Counted from the first letter of the stretch, positions 1-8,253 are shown. The stretch: DNA of 46,380 bases from an uncultured Bacteroidales bacterium (GCA_902799685.1 CADCBO010000019.1:1-46380), one strand, 5' to 3'. Translations and numbers: made by a program. The notes: generated by a model from the sequence alone, not told the origin.

Positions 1-97
<97 letters not shown>

Positions 98-102
98 TTC
101 AG

Positions 103-138
103 GAGAGCTGAGGATTTTATCCTTGGCTCTCTTTTATT
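103..138 (+). terminator. Intrinsic terminator of the rRNA operon
   Basis: A stem of about 12 bp (GAGAGCTGAGGA with TCCTTGGCTCTC, two G-U pairs) encloses a short loop and is followed by a T-rich run. It lies 5 bases after the 5S 3' end, the usual place for the rRNA operon terminator. Confidence 0.85.
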
Positions 139-148
139 TTGTAGTATC

Positions 149-232
149 CCCACTTGCGCAGTACCATTAAGATTATTTTAGTTCCGCATCCGCGGAACTG
201 GGCAAGTGGGAGAGTAGGTCGCCGCCGTCTTT
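149..232. pseudogene. Scrambled echo of the 5S rRNA 3' end
   Basis: Positions 149-167 are the exact reverse complement of 5S positions 59-77 (19 bp). Positions 202-232 are an exact direct copy of positions 69-99 (31 bp), running through the 3' end of 5S into the following GTCTTT. Between them is a small hairpin (GTTCCGC/GCGGAAC, 181-198). The unit cannot be a full 5S gene because the 5' two thirds are absent. A fold-back or template-switch duplication of the rRNA operon end is the simplest explanation; whether it is transcribed is unknown. Confidence 0.8.
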
Positions 233-272
233 AAAAGCGCTTCAGAGCACAATCTGAGGCGCTTTCTTTTTT
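233..272 (+). terminator. Second intrinsic terminator after the 5S echo
   Basis: AAAGCGCTTCAGA pairs with TCTGAGGCGCTTT around a short loop and is followed by a run of T. Its sequence differs from the first terminator, so it was not copied with the 5S fragment. It would end any readthrough from the rRNA operon. Confidence 0.8.
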
Positions 273-293
273 TGTATGTGCAGGATGCTGGCA

Positions 294-387
294 GTGAGCC
301 AAAGGGGACGGTTCTGTTTGGCTCCTTTGTGCAATCTGGTTGCTGAGTGCGTATCAGGGCCAAACAGAACCGTCCCCTTTGGCTCAC
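294..387. repeat. Long palindrome with GGGGACGG arms (type A)
   Basis: Two perfect 29-bp inverted arms lie at 294-322 and 359-387, separated by 36 bases. They contain GAGCCAAAGGGGACGG and its complement. Related arms occur at 20773-20846 and in the outer part of 43611-43860. The region 388-510 holds no gene that I can support; it contains a further 8-bp hairpin at 445-468 (CAATACGC/GCGTATTG). Open reading frames across this stretch arise from the repeats and are not called. Confidence 0.85.
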
Positions 388-510
388 TCCGTTCGCTTGG
401 CGGCCCTCCGGGACCGCGGTCTCGCTCCAGGCATTCGCTCGCACCAATACGCTTGTACGTGCGTATTGAAAAGAAAGTTTGATTGAATTGATAAAGGATT
501 CTGGGTGCAT

Positions 511-656
511 AAACATTTTAAGGGTATCGGTATCGGAAACCATGGCCGCCCGTGGGCTTGTGAACGGGAGGGGCCCGTGCCTAAGAAGATGCTCTGGAAG
601 GTAGGAGTTTACTCATGCCTCGCGTATTTTCAGATACTGATACCCTTAAAATGTTT
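511..656 (+). repeat. Core-conserved palindromic element, copy 1 (type B)
   Basis: The 24-base arms at 511-534 and 633-656 are complementary at 23 positions, with one G-U type difference. Inside are GGAAACCATGG, CGCCCGTG, TGTGAACGGGAGGGGCCC and, near the right arm, TTTCAGATACTGATACC. The same blocks appear in the reverse-oriented copy at 43677-43810 and partly at 33764-33896. It lies 10 bases beyond the stop of the minus-strand esterase and may act as its terminator. Confidence 0.85.
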
Positions 657-666
657 CTTACTATTC

Positions 667-1590
667 TTAGAAGTGGTTGAAAGTGAGCCAGCGGTAGAAG
701 GATTCGCGCCAGGTGCCGCTGGTGTTGCCGGGATCGTCGGGGCCGAAGGGGCCGGTGCCGTCATCGTACAGATGCATCTCGGCATTGGCTCCGGCGCGTT
801 TCCAGTCAAGGTAGAGGGATACTAGGCCGGCTGCTACGTTATGGTGGTCGCCTCGGGTGGCTATGAAGAGTTTTGGAGCGTTCTGCGGTACCTCCACGTC
901 AATGAGGGAGGGACCGTAGATGGTTGCCATGAATGCAGGACGGTGAGACTCATCAGCCCTTACGGTTGCTCCTATTCCAACTCCTCCGCCTGCAGAGAAT
1001 CCTAAGTACCCTATTTTATCCGGATTGATATGCCATTCCGCGGCATGTTCGCGTACTATTTCCATTGCGCGAAGGGCGTCATTTATGGCATTGTCAATGT
1101 TCTTTACACCGCTCTCGGATGTATCGGGATTAGCATTGGACTTGGTTATCTTGGAGAATTCTGTGACTGTGGCGCTGAGTGCCATCTGACGGTTGGAGCC
1201 ACCGCCGGTTGGTCTGCCTGTGCCCATTCCTGAACCGCCTCCCATGGTGCGTGTGCGGTATTTAAGCCCGATTGCCGCTATTCCCCGTTCATTGAGCCAG
1301 CGTGCCATATTAATTACATCCGTACCCCAGGAATGTGACATCAGTCCTCCGCCGGAGCAGAGGATGACTGCAGTGCCAGTGGCTTTGGCAGCATCGGGCA
1401 GATAAACTGTTATGGAGGGTGTAACAACACCGGATATGCTCTGAATATTGCCGTCGGGACCGCGTGATATACGCTCATTGTCCTGTACTCCCTCACTGCC
1501 GGGTGCAACGCCGTCATACAGGCGAATCTCCTGTTGGGCGGATGCTGCTGTGGTGAGAGCAAGGAGCAGAATAGTTATTGCTTTTTTCAT
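667..1590 (-). CDS. Secreted alpha/beta hydrolase, acetyl esterase-like
   Basis: This 307-residue protein begins with a typical cleavable signal peptide (MKKAITILLLALTTAASAQ), so it should act in the periplasm or outside the cell. The fold is recognisable from the CSGGG oxyanion-type motif near residue 80, the GFSAG nucleophile elbow with Ser199, and a GDHHN motif near the C-terminus that may supply the catalytic His. In Bacteroidota such enzymes are usually annotated as acetyl xylan esterases or xylanase-associated esterases that deacetylate plant glycans. The glycine-rich insert at about residues 117-132 is unusual. It is divergent from a second esterase at 1742, which fits a carbohydrate role, but the substrate is inferred. 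Confidence 0.85.
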   Translation of the reverse strand: MKKAITILLLALTTAASAQQEIRLYDGVAPGSEGVQDNERISRGPDGNIQSISGVVTPSITVYLPDAAKATGTAVILCSGGGLMSHSWGTDVINMARWLNERGIAAIGLKYRTRTMGGGSGMGTGRPTGGGSNRQMALSATVTEFSKITKSNANPDTSESGVKNIDNAINDALRAMEIVREHAAEWHINPDKIGYLGFSAGGGVGIGATVRADESHRPAFMATIYGPSLIDVEVPQNAPKLFIATRGDHHNVAAGLVSLYLDWKRAGANAEMHLYDDGTGPFGPDDPGNTSGTWRESFYRWLTFNHF

Positions 1591-1636
1591 TGTGTGGAAA
1601 TATGTTTGCTGTTTTTGATATTTGTGGTTTGTGGCT

Positions 1637-1644
1637 CAAATATA
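1637..1644 (-). promoter_or_regulatory. Candidate -7 box of the minus-strand esterase
   Basis: On the minus strand the bases read TATATTTG, matching the Bacteroidota TAnnTTTG consensus, about 47 bases upstream of the start codon at 1590. Confidence 0.55.
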
Positions 1645-1669
1645 TGTTTTTTTGTGACATGTAGGTACA

Positions 1670-1736
1670 TAATTTGCTTTGTTGAAACAATTTGGAGGTG
1701 ACAAAAGAATAATTATTGTTTAAATGATTATATTTG
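1670..1736 (+). promoter_or_regulatory. Candidate promoter region for the SGNH esterase
   Basis: Two candidate -7 boxes are present: TAATTTG at 1670-1676 (one base short of the consensus) and TATATTTG at 1729-1736 (exact consensus). The second lies only 5 bases before the preferred start codon and would give an almost leaderless transcript, so the first may be the working one. I cannot decide between them. Confidence 0.4.
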
Positions 1737-1741
1737 CCTCT

Positions 1742-2785
1742 ATGAAAAAGCAGTTTTTGAACATCATACTGTCTGTCATTATTATGATGACGGGTCAAGG
1801 TGTGTTTGTCGATAAGGCAAATGCACAGGAACCGGATCCTGATTTTTATGTTTTCCTGGGTATCGGACAGTCCAATATGCAGGGAAAGGCTCCTATAGAG
1901 AACCAGGACAGGAATAGCACAAAGAACTTTACCAATGATGACTGGGCCCGGTATAAGAAGATGATAATTGTGGACAGCAATTCATCAAAGGTAGGTACAT
2001 GGACCACTGCCAAGCCACCCATCGTACGTCCTGATACGCAGTTGGGCGTAACTGACTATTTCGGCCGTTATCTTGTGAAAGGGCTTGACGAGCGTTATAA
2101 GGTAGGTGTGGTTGTGGTTGCCGTGGACGGATGTTCCATTAAGGCGTTCAGCAAGAACAAGACAGTTTGCACCAATTATCTGAATGATTCGGGAACGGGA
2201 TCCTGGGTAAAGGAGGCTGCGGCGCAATACGGAAACTATCCTTACGGAAAGCTTTTGGAGATGGCTAAAAAGGCCCAGGAATCCGGTGTCATAAAGGGTA
2301 TAATATTCCATCAGGGTGAGACCGATGCCTATGATGAGGCCTGGCTGGAGAGTGTGTATCAGCTTTATACCAATTTGCTTGCCGATTTGAGCCTTTCGGC
2401 CGATTCGGTTCCGTTCATAGCAGGTGAACCTGTTCAGCAGAGTGAGGGTGGCGCATGCTATGGAGCCATTCCTTGGGTTGACAAGATTCCTTCATATTTC
2501 AAGCAGAAGTCAGGAAAAGACATTGCTTATGTGGCATCATCCGAAGGGTGTACAAAGATAAGTTCTGATGTATATCATTTCTCGTCGGCCGGATACAGGA
2601 AACTGGGTGGACGGTATGGTGAGATCATGCTTCCGCTGCTTCTGGCACAGGGGGCTGTGCCAAGCGCTGTGATGACGGTAATGGATGACAAACAGGATGT
2701 GATATATGATTTGCTTGGCAGAAGGCTGGATGCTCCACAGAAAGGCATTAACATAATTAACGGCAAGAAAGTTGTAATAAGATAA
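1742..2785 (+). CDS. Secreted SGNH-type carbohydrate esterase (sialate O-acetylesterase-like)
   Basis: The preferred start (ATG 1742) gives 347 residues with a signal peptide to about residue 29; an in-frame ATG at 1724 would add six unlikely residues. The GIGQSNMQG block holds the nucleophile Ser44. FHQGETDA is the block seen in SASA/CE6-type esterases, and DVYHFSSAGYRKLG supplies the Asp-His pair. These enzymes remove acetyl groups from sugars. The C-terminus (VIYDLLGRRL, then INGKKVVIR) resembles the short tails found on secreted Prevotella-like proteins and in type IX sorting domains. This suggests export to the surface, which is inference. The substrate cannot be read from the sequence. 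Confidence 0.85.
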   Translation: MKKQFLNIILSVIIMMTGQGVFVDKANAQEPDPDFYVFLGIGQSNMQGKAPIENQDRNSTKNFTNDDWARYKKMIIVDSNSSKVGTWTTAKPPIVRPDTQLGVTDYFGRYLVKGLDERYKVGVVVVAVDGCSIKAFSKNKTVCTNYLNDSGTGSWVKEAAAQYGNYPYGKLLEMAKKAQESGVIKGIIFHQGETDAYDEAWLESVYQLYTNLLADLSLSADSVPFIAGEPVQQSEGGACYGAIPWVDKIPSYFKQKSGKDIAYVASSEGCTKISSDVYHFSSAGYRKLGGRYGEIMLPLLLAQGAVPSAVMTVMDDKQDVIYDLLGRRLDAPQKGINIINGKKVVIR

Positions 2786-2829
2786 GTACAGGTTGCTTTC
2801 TTACGGATACAATTTAAAAACAGATACTT

Positions 2830-5046
2830 ATGAGTGATTACGAATGGAAATTCTCTACCATTGGTGGAAAGAACCGCGTGAATATCCAAAGCGGTGAGGA
2901 TATCAGGCATCTGGGTGAACTGGATCAGAAGTTATGGACAGTATTGAGCAGTCCTGTCACGGGACTGGAGTTCGATGAAAAGACTCTCAAGATGCTGGAC
3001 AGCAATAATGACGGTCGTATCCATGTGAATGAGGTAGTGGAGGCTGCCCAGTGGATTACATCTATCATAAATGATCCGGACCTGTTGCTCAAGAAGGAGG
3101 ATGTGCTTCCTTTCTCTGCTTTCAATACTGAGAATCCTGACGGAGCCAGATTGCTGGCATCGGCCAAGCAGATCCTTTCCAACCTTGGACTGGAGAAGGA
3201 CAGCATATCGGTAGCCGATACAGATGACAGTGTGGCTATATTTGCCAAGACTGCATTGAACGGTGACGGGATCATAACCGAGCAGTCAACCGATGACGAG
3301 GCACTTAAGAAAACCATTGCAGAATGTATTGCTTCAATGGGCTCAAAGACTGACCGCAGCGGATTGCAGGGCATAGACACGGATCTTATAGAGGCATTCT
3401 ATGGAGCTCTGTCTGCATATGCGGCCTGGAAAAAGACAGCCGAAGATGATAAGGATGCTATTTTCCCATATGGCGATGGAACAGCTGATGCTTATGACAC
3501 AGTCAATTCCATCAAGGCAAAGGTGGCTGACTACTTTATGCGCTGCAAACTGGCTGCATTCAGCGCTGCCAGTGCATCGGCATTGGATGTATCGGTGAGC
3601 CGTATTGAGGCTATCAGTGATCAGGACCTGTCTGCCTGCGAAGATAAGATCTCGCAGTATCCGCTTGCAAGCATTACACCCAACAACGCACTTCCTATTG
3701 ACGAGAGGGTCAATCCCGTTTGGCAGGCTACCTTTGCCAAGCTCAAGGCTGTCGTGTTTGACAAGGACTTCAAGGGAGCCAAGGAGATTACTGAGGCCCA
3801 GTGGAATGATGTGCTTGCCAAATTCGGTGCATATGAAGGTTGGATGGGTGCCAAGGCAGGAGTTGAGGTTGAGGCCCTTGGACTGGATGAGGTAAAGGCT
3901 CTGCTCAAGGCTGACCGTAAGGCCGACCTGCTAAAACTGGTAGAAGATGACAAGGCCCTGGAGTCTGAGTCACTCTCAATTGATGAAGTTAACAAACTGA
4001 CACATCTGTATAGAGATTTCTATACATTCCTTTGCAACTATGTTTCATTCAAGGACTTCTATAACCCTGAAGAGAAAGCTGTGTTCCAGGCAGGCCAGCT
4101 CTATATTGATGAGCGTTGCTGTGACCTCTGTATCAAGGTGTCTGATATGGGACCTCATAATGCAACGGCCGGCTTGAGTGGAATGTATATACTTTACTGC
4201 AACTGTGTGGACAAGGTTACCGGTGCAACAATGATCATCGCGGCTGTGATAACCGATGGCGATATATCCGCTTTGCGCGAGGGCAAGCACGGACTGTTCT
4301 ATGACCGCACAGGTAACGAGTGGGATGCGACGGTATTCAAGATTATTGACAATCCCATAAGCATACGTCAGGCATTCTGGTCACCTTATCGCAAGCTTGG
4401 AAGGTTCATTGAGAAGACCATTGAGAAGAACGCTGCCGATAAGGATGATAAGGTAACTGCCGATATGACGGCCAAGGTTCCAACGTCAGGTGAGGGTGCA
4501 GAGAAGAAACAGGTGTTTGACATTGCCAAATTTGCCGGAATATTTGCTGCATTAGGTTTAGCATTGGCTGCTATAGGTGGGGCTTTGGCTGTTGTTGCCA
4601 AGAGCCTTTCAGGTTTTGTCTGGTGGCAGTGGCTGGTGCTGATTGCCGTAATTATGCTTGTCATCTCAGGACCGGCCATGATTCTGGCTTGGCTCAAGTT
4701 GCGCAAGCGCAGTCTGTCGCCTCTGCTCAATGCCAATGGCTGGGCAATCAACGCTGCAGCTAAGGTGAACATCACATTCGGTGCAACCTTAACTGAAATC
4801 AGTAAGACTCCTGTTAAAGCAGAACCAGACCCGTTTGCCGACAAGACTCCGTTCTGGAAGAAGCTTCTTGGCTGGCTCATTGTGCTTGGTATCATCTTCT
4901 GGATATGCTATTCCAACAACTGGATAGAGAAATGGACTGATAATTCCAAGTGGCATTACGAAAAGAAAGATAAGCCCAAGGAGGAAACTCCAGCTGAGAA
5001 TGCAGAGTCCATGCTGATTCTCACAGTAAAAGACTTCCGCGCTTAA
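2830..5046 (+). CDS. Large membrane protein with an EF-hand, function unknown
   Basis: This 738-residue protein has no signal peptide. Near the N-terminus is a canonical calcium-binding EF-hand loop from Asp57 to Glu68 (Asp57, Asn59, Asp61, Gly62, Ile64, Glu68). A weaker second loop (NGDGIIT) lies near residue 140. A long helical, acidic region follows, then a beta-rich part (about 410-510). Two closely spaced membrane helices at about 567-622 and a third at about 680-700 end in a Lys/Glu-rich tail. I do not recognise a family with a known role. The large soluble part before the helices, with no export signal, suggests that it faces the cytoplasm. The gene stands alone between the esterase and the terminator at 5072. 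Confidence 0.8.
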   Translation: MSDYEWKFSTIGGKNRVNIQSGEDIRHLGELDQKLWTVLSSPVTGLEFDEKTLKMLDSNNDGRIHVNEVVEAAQWITSIINDPDLLLKKEDVLPFSAFNTENPDGARLLASAKQILSNLGLEKDSISVADTDDSVAIFAKTALNGDGIITEQSTDDEALKKTIAECIASMGSKTDRSGLQGIDTDLIEAFYGALSAYAAWKKTAEDDKDAIFPYGDGTADAYDTVNSIKAKVADYFMRCKLAAFSAASASALDVSVSRIEAISDQDLSACEDKISQYPLASITPNNALPIDERVNPVWQATFAKLKAVVFDKDFKGAKEITEAQWNDVLAKFGAYEGWMGAKAGVEVEALGLDEVKALLKADRKADLLKLVEDDKALESESLSIDEVNKLTHLYRDFYTFLCNYVSFKDFYNPEEKAVFQAGQLYIDERCCDLCIKVSDMGPHNATAGLSGMYILYCNCVDKVTGATMIIAAVITDGDISALREGKHGLFYDRTGNEWDATVFKIIDNPISIRQAFWSPYRKLGRFIEKTIEKNAADKDDKVTADMTAKVPTSGEGAEKKQVFDIAKFAGIFAALGLALAAIGGALAVVAKSLSGFVWWQWLVLIAVIMLVISGPAMILAWLKLRKRSLSPLLNANGWAINAAAKVNITFGATLTEISKTPVKAEPDPFADKTPFWKKLLGWLIVLGIIFWICYSNNWIEKWTDNSKWHYEKKDKPKEETPAENAESMLILTVKDFRA

Positions 5047-5071
5047 CACAGGTTCAAACGTATTTCCGCAA

Positions 5072-5106
5072 AAAAAAGTCGGGGTCCCAAATAGGGGCCC
5101 CGATTT
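5072..5106. terminator. Bidirectional intrinsic terminator
   Basis: TCGGGGTCCC pairs with GGGGCCCCGA across AAATA, with one G-U pair. A run of A on the left and T on the right lets it end both the plus-strand membrane protein gene and the minus-strand tRNA gene. Confidence 0.85.
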
Positions 5107-5108
5107 TG

Positions 5109-5180
5109 TTGCGGAGGATGGATTCGAACCACCGACCTTTAGGTTATGAGCCTAACGAGCTACCTCTGCTCCACTCCGCG
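5109..5180 (-). tRNA. Initiator tRNA-fMet (anticodon CAU)
   Basis: A complete cloverleaf of 72 bases can be drawn: acceptor CGCGGAG/CTCCGCA, D arm GAGC/GCTC, anticodon loop CTCATAA, T arm GGTGG/CCATC with loop TTCGAAT. Two features identify it as the initiator rather than elongator tRNA-Met: the unpaired C1:A72 at the acceptor end and the A11:U24 pair in the D stem. The anticodon stem is TTAGG/CCTAA, so only two of the usual three consecutive G:C pairs are present, the pair at 29:41 being A:U. CCA is not encoded. A strong promoter lies upstream and the shared terminator downstream. Confidence 0.95.
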
Positions 5181-5198
5181 ATATCTGTTTTGCGAGTG

Positions 5199-5230
5199 CA
5201 AAGATAGTCCTTTTGTGTCTTATAAGCAAA
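5199..5230 (-). promoter_or_regulatory. Promoter of the initiator tRNA gene
   Basis: On the minus strand TTTG (-33, complement of 5227-5230) and TATCTTTG (-7, complement of 5199-5206) are separated by 20 bases, a close match to the Bacteroidota housekeeping promoter, 18 bases before the tRNA. Confidence 0.8.
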
Positions 5231-5268
5231 TCTTTTACTGTAAATATGATTTTGATACACATTTTTAG

Positions 5269-5276
5269 TACTTTTG
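5269..5276 (+). promoter_or_regulatory. -7 box of the TetR-fabG operon
   Basis: TACTTTTG matches TAnnTTTG and lies 19 bases before the ATG at 5296. Confidence 0.6.
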
Positions 5277-5295
5277 TAACCCCAAATGGAAGGCT

Positions 5296-5901
5296 ATGGA
5301 AAATCCCAAGACAAGACTTCAGTTCATCAATGCCGCCAAGACCCTGTTTGTAAAGAAAGGCTATGACGAGACTACTATGATAGACATAGCTCAGGAGGCA
5401 GGGTTAAGCCGCAGGACCTTGTATGCATATTTTGAAAGCAAGGTAGAGGTGTTTCAGGCCGTGATAAACAGCGAGGTGGATAAGATTCTTGTACAACTTA
5501 CAGACATAGCCGAGCAAAACATACCCCCTCAGCAGAAAATTGTGGAGTTTGTGTTCGGATATTTCCGCCTGGTAAAGGAGACGGTTGACAGGAACGGAAC
5601 ATTGAGGTCCGGTTTCTTCCGTAACATCTGGGGATTGGAACATTTCCGTAAGGGTTTTGACGTAAAACAGAAACAGCTTCTTCAGGATATTATCACCGAG
5701 GGAAAGACATCGGGGGCATTTGATGTGGTCAGCGTGAGGCGAACCGCGGAGATCATGCACAACTGTATGCGCGGATTTGAGGCCCCGTACATCAGGGGTA
5801 AACTCTGGCAGGGTAATACCCGTGAGGAGATACGTTTTGAGGCTCGCCGTCTTATATACGGAGCCTTGGGATGCAGCAGTCAGGAATCTAATAAACAATA
5901 A
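5296..5901 (+). CDS. TetR/AcrR-family transcriptional regulator
   Basis: The 201-residue length is typical of the family. The N-terminal helix-turn-helix is clear: residues 8-24 form the first helix and about 27-47 (TMIDIAQEAGLSRRTLYAYF) the recognition part. The C-terminal part is an all-helical ligand domain with no obvious clue to its effector. It is followed after 8 bases by fabG and then by a pseudouridine synthase. The arrangement suggests that it controls this small operon or fatty-acid related genes, which is inference. The start is fixed by a promoter box 20 bases upstream. Confidence 0.9.
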   Translation: MENPKTRLQFINAAKTLFVKKGYDETTMIDIAQEAGLSRRTLYAYFESKVEVFQAVINSEVDKILVQLTDIAEQNIPPQQKIVEFVFGYFRLVKETVDRNGTLRSGFFRNIWGLEHFRKGFDVKQKQLLQDIITEGKTSGAFDVVSVRRTAEIMHNCMRGFEAPYIRGKLWQGNTREEIRFEARRLIYGALGCSSQESNKQ

Positions 5902-5909
5902 TCATAATA

Positions 5910-6659
5910 ATGGGAAAACTGGAAGGAAAGACGGTGCTCATAACCGGAGCAACCCGTGGAATAGGTCTGGCTATGGCCAAACTGTTTGCCGCCGAGGGCG
6001 CAGACCTGGCATTCGTGTATATTAACAGCGTGGAGAAGGCTCAGGCTCTGGAGAAGGAACTCAGTGAGAATGGTATCAAGGCCAAGGGTTACCGCGTGGA
6101 TGTATCCAGCTACGAGGGTGCCGCACAGATGGTGGAAGAGGTGGTCAAGGAATTCGGAAGGATAGATATTCTGGTAAACAACGCAGGCATAACGCGTGAC
6201 GGACTTCTGATGCGCATGAACGAGCAGCAGTGGGATGAGGTGATTGACACCAACCTGAAATCGGCTTTCAACTTCATAAAGGCATGTACTCCGCAGATGA
6301 TGCGTCAGCGTAGCGGTTCAATACTGTGTGTTTCATCTGTTGTGGGACTTCACGGTAATGCCGGACAGACCAACTATTCAGCTTCAAAGGCAGGCTTGAT
6401 AGGATTGACCAAGTCTGTTGCCAAGGAGATGGCATCCCGTGGAATCCGTGCCAATGTGATTGCACCGGGTTTTGTGCTGACAGAGATGACTACCGGCAAG
6501 ATTCCCGAAGACAAACTGGCGGAATGGTGCAAGTCAATTCCTCTGCAGCGCGGAGCTCAGGTTGAGGAGATTGCACGGGCCGCCCTGTTCCTGGTATCCG
6601 ATGACAGTTCATACGTGACGGGGCAGGTGCTTCAGGTTGACGGAGGAATGAGCATGTGA
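5910..6659 (+). CDS. fabG: 3-oxoacyl-[acyl-carrier-protein] reductase FabG
   Basis: This 249-residue classical short-chain dehydrogenase matches FabG in length and motifs: the TGATRGIG nucleotide-binding loop (12-19), NNAG (90-93), the Asn114-Ser143-Tyr156-Lys160 catalytic set (YSASK) and the C-terminal GQVLQVDGGMSM that closes the active site in FabG. It would reduce 3-oxoacyl-ACP with NADPH in fatty-acid elongation in the cytoplasm. It lies 8 bases after the TetR gene, and its stop overlaps the start of the next gene. A related ketoacyl reductase of another pathway cannot be ruled out, but the sequence looks like housekeeping FabG. Confidence 0.92.
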   Translation: MGKLEGKTVLITGATRGIGLAMAKLFAAEGADLAFVYINSVEKAQALEKELSENGIKAKGYRVDVSSYEGAAQMVEEVVKEFGRIDILVNNAGITRDGLLMRMNEQQWDEVIDTNLKSAFNFIKACTPQMMRQRSGSILCVSSVVGLHGNAGQTNYSASKAGLIGLTKSVAKEMASRGIRANVIAPGFVLTEMTTGKIPEDKLAEWCKSIPLQRGAQVEEIARAALFLVSDDSSYVTGQVLQVDGGMSM

Positions 6660-7342
6660 TGCAGGTTCTTTACGAGGATAACCATATTATAATTGTCTCC
6701 AAGAGGGCAGGCGAGATTGTGCAGGGAGACAAGACCGGCGATATTCCTTTGTCGGAGACTGTTGCTGCATACCTTAAGGAAAAATACTCCAAACCCGGTA
6801 ATGTGTTTGTCGGTGTGCCTCATCGTCTGGACCGTCCTGTGAGCGGGGTGGTGGTGCTGGCCAGGACAAGCAAGGCGCTGGCACGCCTGAATGAGATGTT
6901 CAGGGTAGGCAGTGTTGACAAACGCTATCTGGCTATCGTAAAGAACAGGCCTCTGGAACCTGAGGGCAGACTTGAGAACTGGCTTGTGCGTAATGAAAAG
7001 CAGAACCGCTCATATGCATATGACAAGGAGGTGCCTAACAGCAAAAAGGCTGTCCTGAACTATAGGCTGGTGGCAAGTTCGGTCAATTACCACCTGATCG
7101 AGGTGGAACTTCTTACCGGACGGCATCATCAGATACGATGCCAGTTGGCCAAAATGGGCTGTCCCATCAAGGGTGACCTTAAATATGGCGCTGAACGGTC
7201 AAATCCTGACGGAAGCATATCCCTGCATGCATTCCATGTAACCTTTGAACATCCCGTATCACATCAGATGATAGACATAAAGGCACCTCTGCCAGAAGAT
7301 CCGCTATGGCAGAGTTTTGTGGAGGCAGCTAATAATCTTTAA
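6659..7342 (+). CDS. RluA-family RNA pseudouridine synthase
   Basis: The 227-residue protein has the family signature HRLDRPVSG with the catalytic Asp58, followed by the RLLTGRxHQIR-type block (VELLTGRHHQIRCQL) late in the domain. It would convert specific uridines of rRNA or tRNA to pseudouridine. There is no S4 domain, so it is a compact member of the RluA group; the target base cannot be told. ATG 6659 shares one base with the fabG stop (TGATG). A GTG at 6656 is also in frame. Its stop is one base from the stop of the convergent cyclophilin gene, and no terminator is visible between them. Confidence 0.9.
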   Translation: MQVLYEDNHIIIVSKRAGEIVQGDKTGDIPLSETVAAYLKEKYSKPGNVFVGVPHRLDRPVSGVVVLARTSKALARLNEMFRVGSVDKRYLAIVKNRPLEPEGRLENWLVRNEKQNRSYAYDKEVPNSKKAVLNYRLVASSVNYHLIEVELLTGRHHQIRCQLAKMGCPIKGDLKYGAERSNPDGSISLHAFHVTFEHPVSHQMIDIKAPLPEDPLWQSFVEAANNL

Positions 7343-7343
7343 G

Positions 7344-8231
7344 TTATTTCTGAGATGCCGTTTGGTCAAAATCTTCTAAGACGTACGCCTTGATGATCTT
7401 GACATCCGGGTTGGCACGTCCGTTCTTTCCGGTGGCATGCAGGTTTGATATCTCCTCAACTACGTCCATGCCTTCGATAATCTCTCCGAATACGGTGTAA
7501 AGACCATCCAGTGAGGGGGCACCTCCAATCTGGGCATACACGTCAGACTGCTCTTTAGAATACTGGAATGACTTGCGCTTGGCCATAATGGCATCAGCCT
7601 GGTCATTGAGCTGTTCGTTGAGTTTGCTTATCTTCTTCTTTTCACCATATTTCTGCCATGTGAGTATGTCTTTGGCATGCGGCTGGGTAATTGAGTCCTT
7701 GACTTCCTGGCGGTAACGCTTGTTTATGACCTTTTCCTGGTTTGCAAGTGCCTGGGCATTGGCTTTCTTTCCGGTTATTATATAGAACTGCTGGCTAGTG
7801 GAGAAATTGAACTGTTTCAGGCTGGCCTGTCCCACGGCTCCGCGCTTGTGATAGAACTTCCATGGATTGACTTCGGATGCTATGGTGTCATTCACCTCGT
7901 CAATTCCTATTTCCTGATCCGGTTTGGCATTCTTGGACTTTACGTCACCGCTCTGGATCTTATATCCTTTCTGGATTCCGAAAAACAGCTGGTCGTCATA
8001 GAATCCTTTTCTGGCCTTACGTACCATGTTGTGGCGGTGCAGAGGGGTTTCACGGTATAACTTTATGGTGAAGTTACCCATTGTGGTCTCGAAACGTACA
8101 TACTGGTCGGCATCCAGGATGATGGTATCGGCATCAACTTCCTTAACCGGAGCACTGCCGCTGTTGTTCTTGCAGTTTGTGGCGAAAAGTAACGCCAACA
8201 CAAGCGGAATACCTATAAGATATCTTTTCAT
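7344..8231 (-). CDS. Cyclophilin-type peptidyl-prolyl isomerase, lipoprotein
   Basis: This 295-residue protein has a lipoprotein signal ending at Cys20 (LLFATNC), so it is anchored in the cell envelope. The cyclophilin core starts at about residue 50 (FETTMGNFTIKLY) and contains the FFGIQKGYKIQSGDV block, the SQQFYI block and a C-terminal TVFGEIIEGMDVVEEI block. A Lys/Gln-rich helical insert of roughly 65 residues (about 165-225) interrupts the core between the latter two. Catalysis of prolyl isomerisation during folding of exported proteins is the family role. The active-site Arg of cyclophilin A is replaced (FGIQ instead of FHRV), so activity may be altered. Confidence 0.88.
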   Translation of the reverse strand: MKRYLIGIPLVLALLFATNCKNNSGSAPVKEVDADTIILDADQYVRFETTMGNFTIKLYRETPLHRHNMVRKARKGFYDDQLFFGIQKGYKIQSGDVKSKNAKPDQEIGIDEVNDTIASEVNPWKFYHKRGAVGQASLKQFNFSTSQQFYIITGKKANAQALANQEKVINKRYRQEVKDSITQPHAKDILTWQKYGEKKKISKLNEQLNDQADAIMAKRKSFQYSKEQSDVYAQIGGAPSLDGLYTVFGEIIEGMDVVEEISNLHATGKNGRANPDVKIIKAYVLEDFDQTASQK

Positions 8232-8253
8232 AGTTACATATTTTTATTGACTG

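Noticed and set aside
178-543. A 121-codon minus-strand frame across the 5S echo and palindromes, starting MVSDTDT
   Set aside because: It is made of repeat sequence. A similar VSDTDTPKV string appears from the palindrome at 43.7 kb, which shows that it comes from the repeat and not from a gene.
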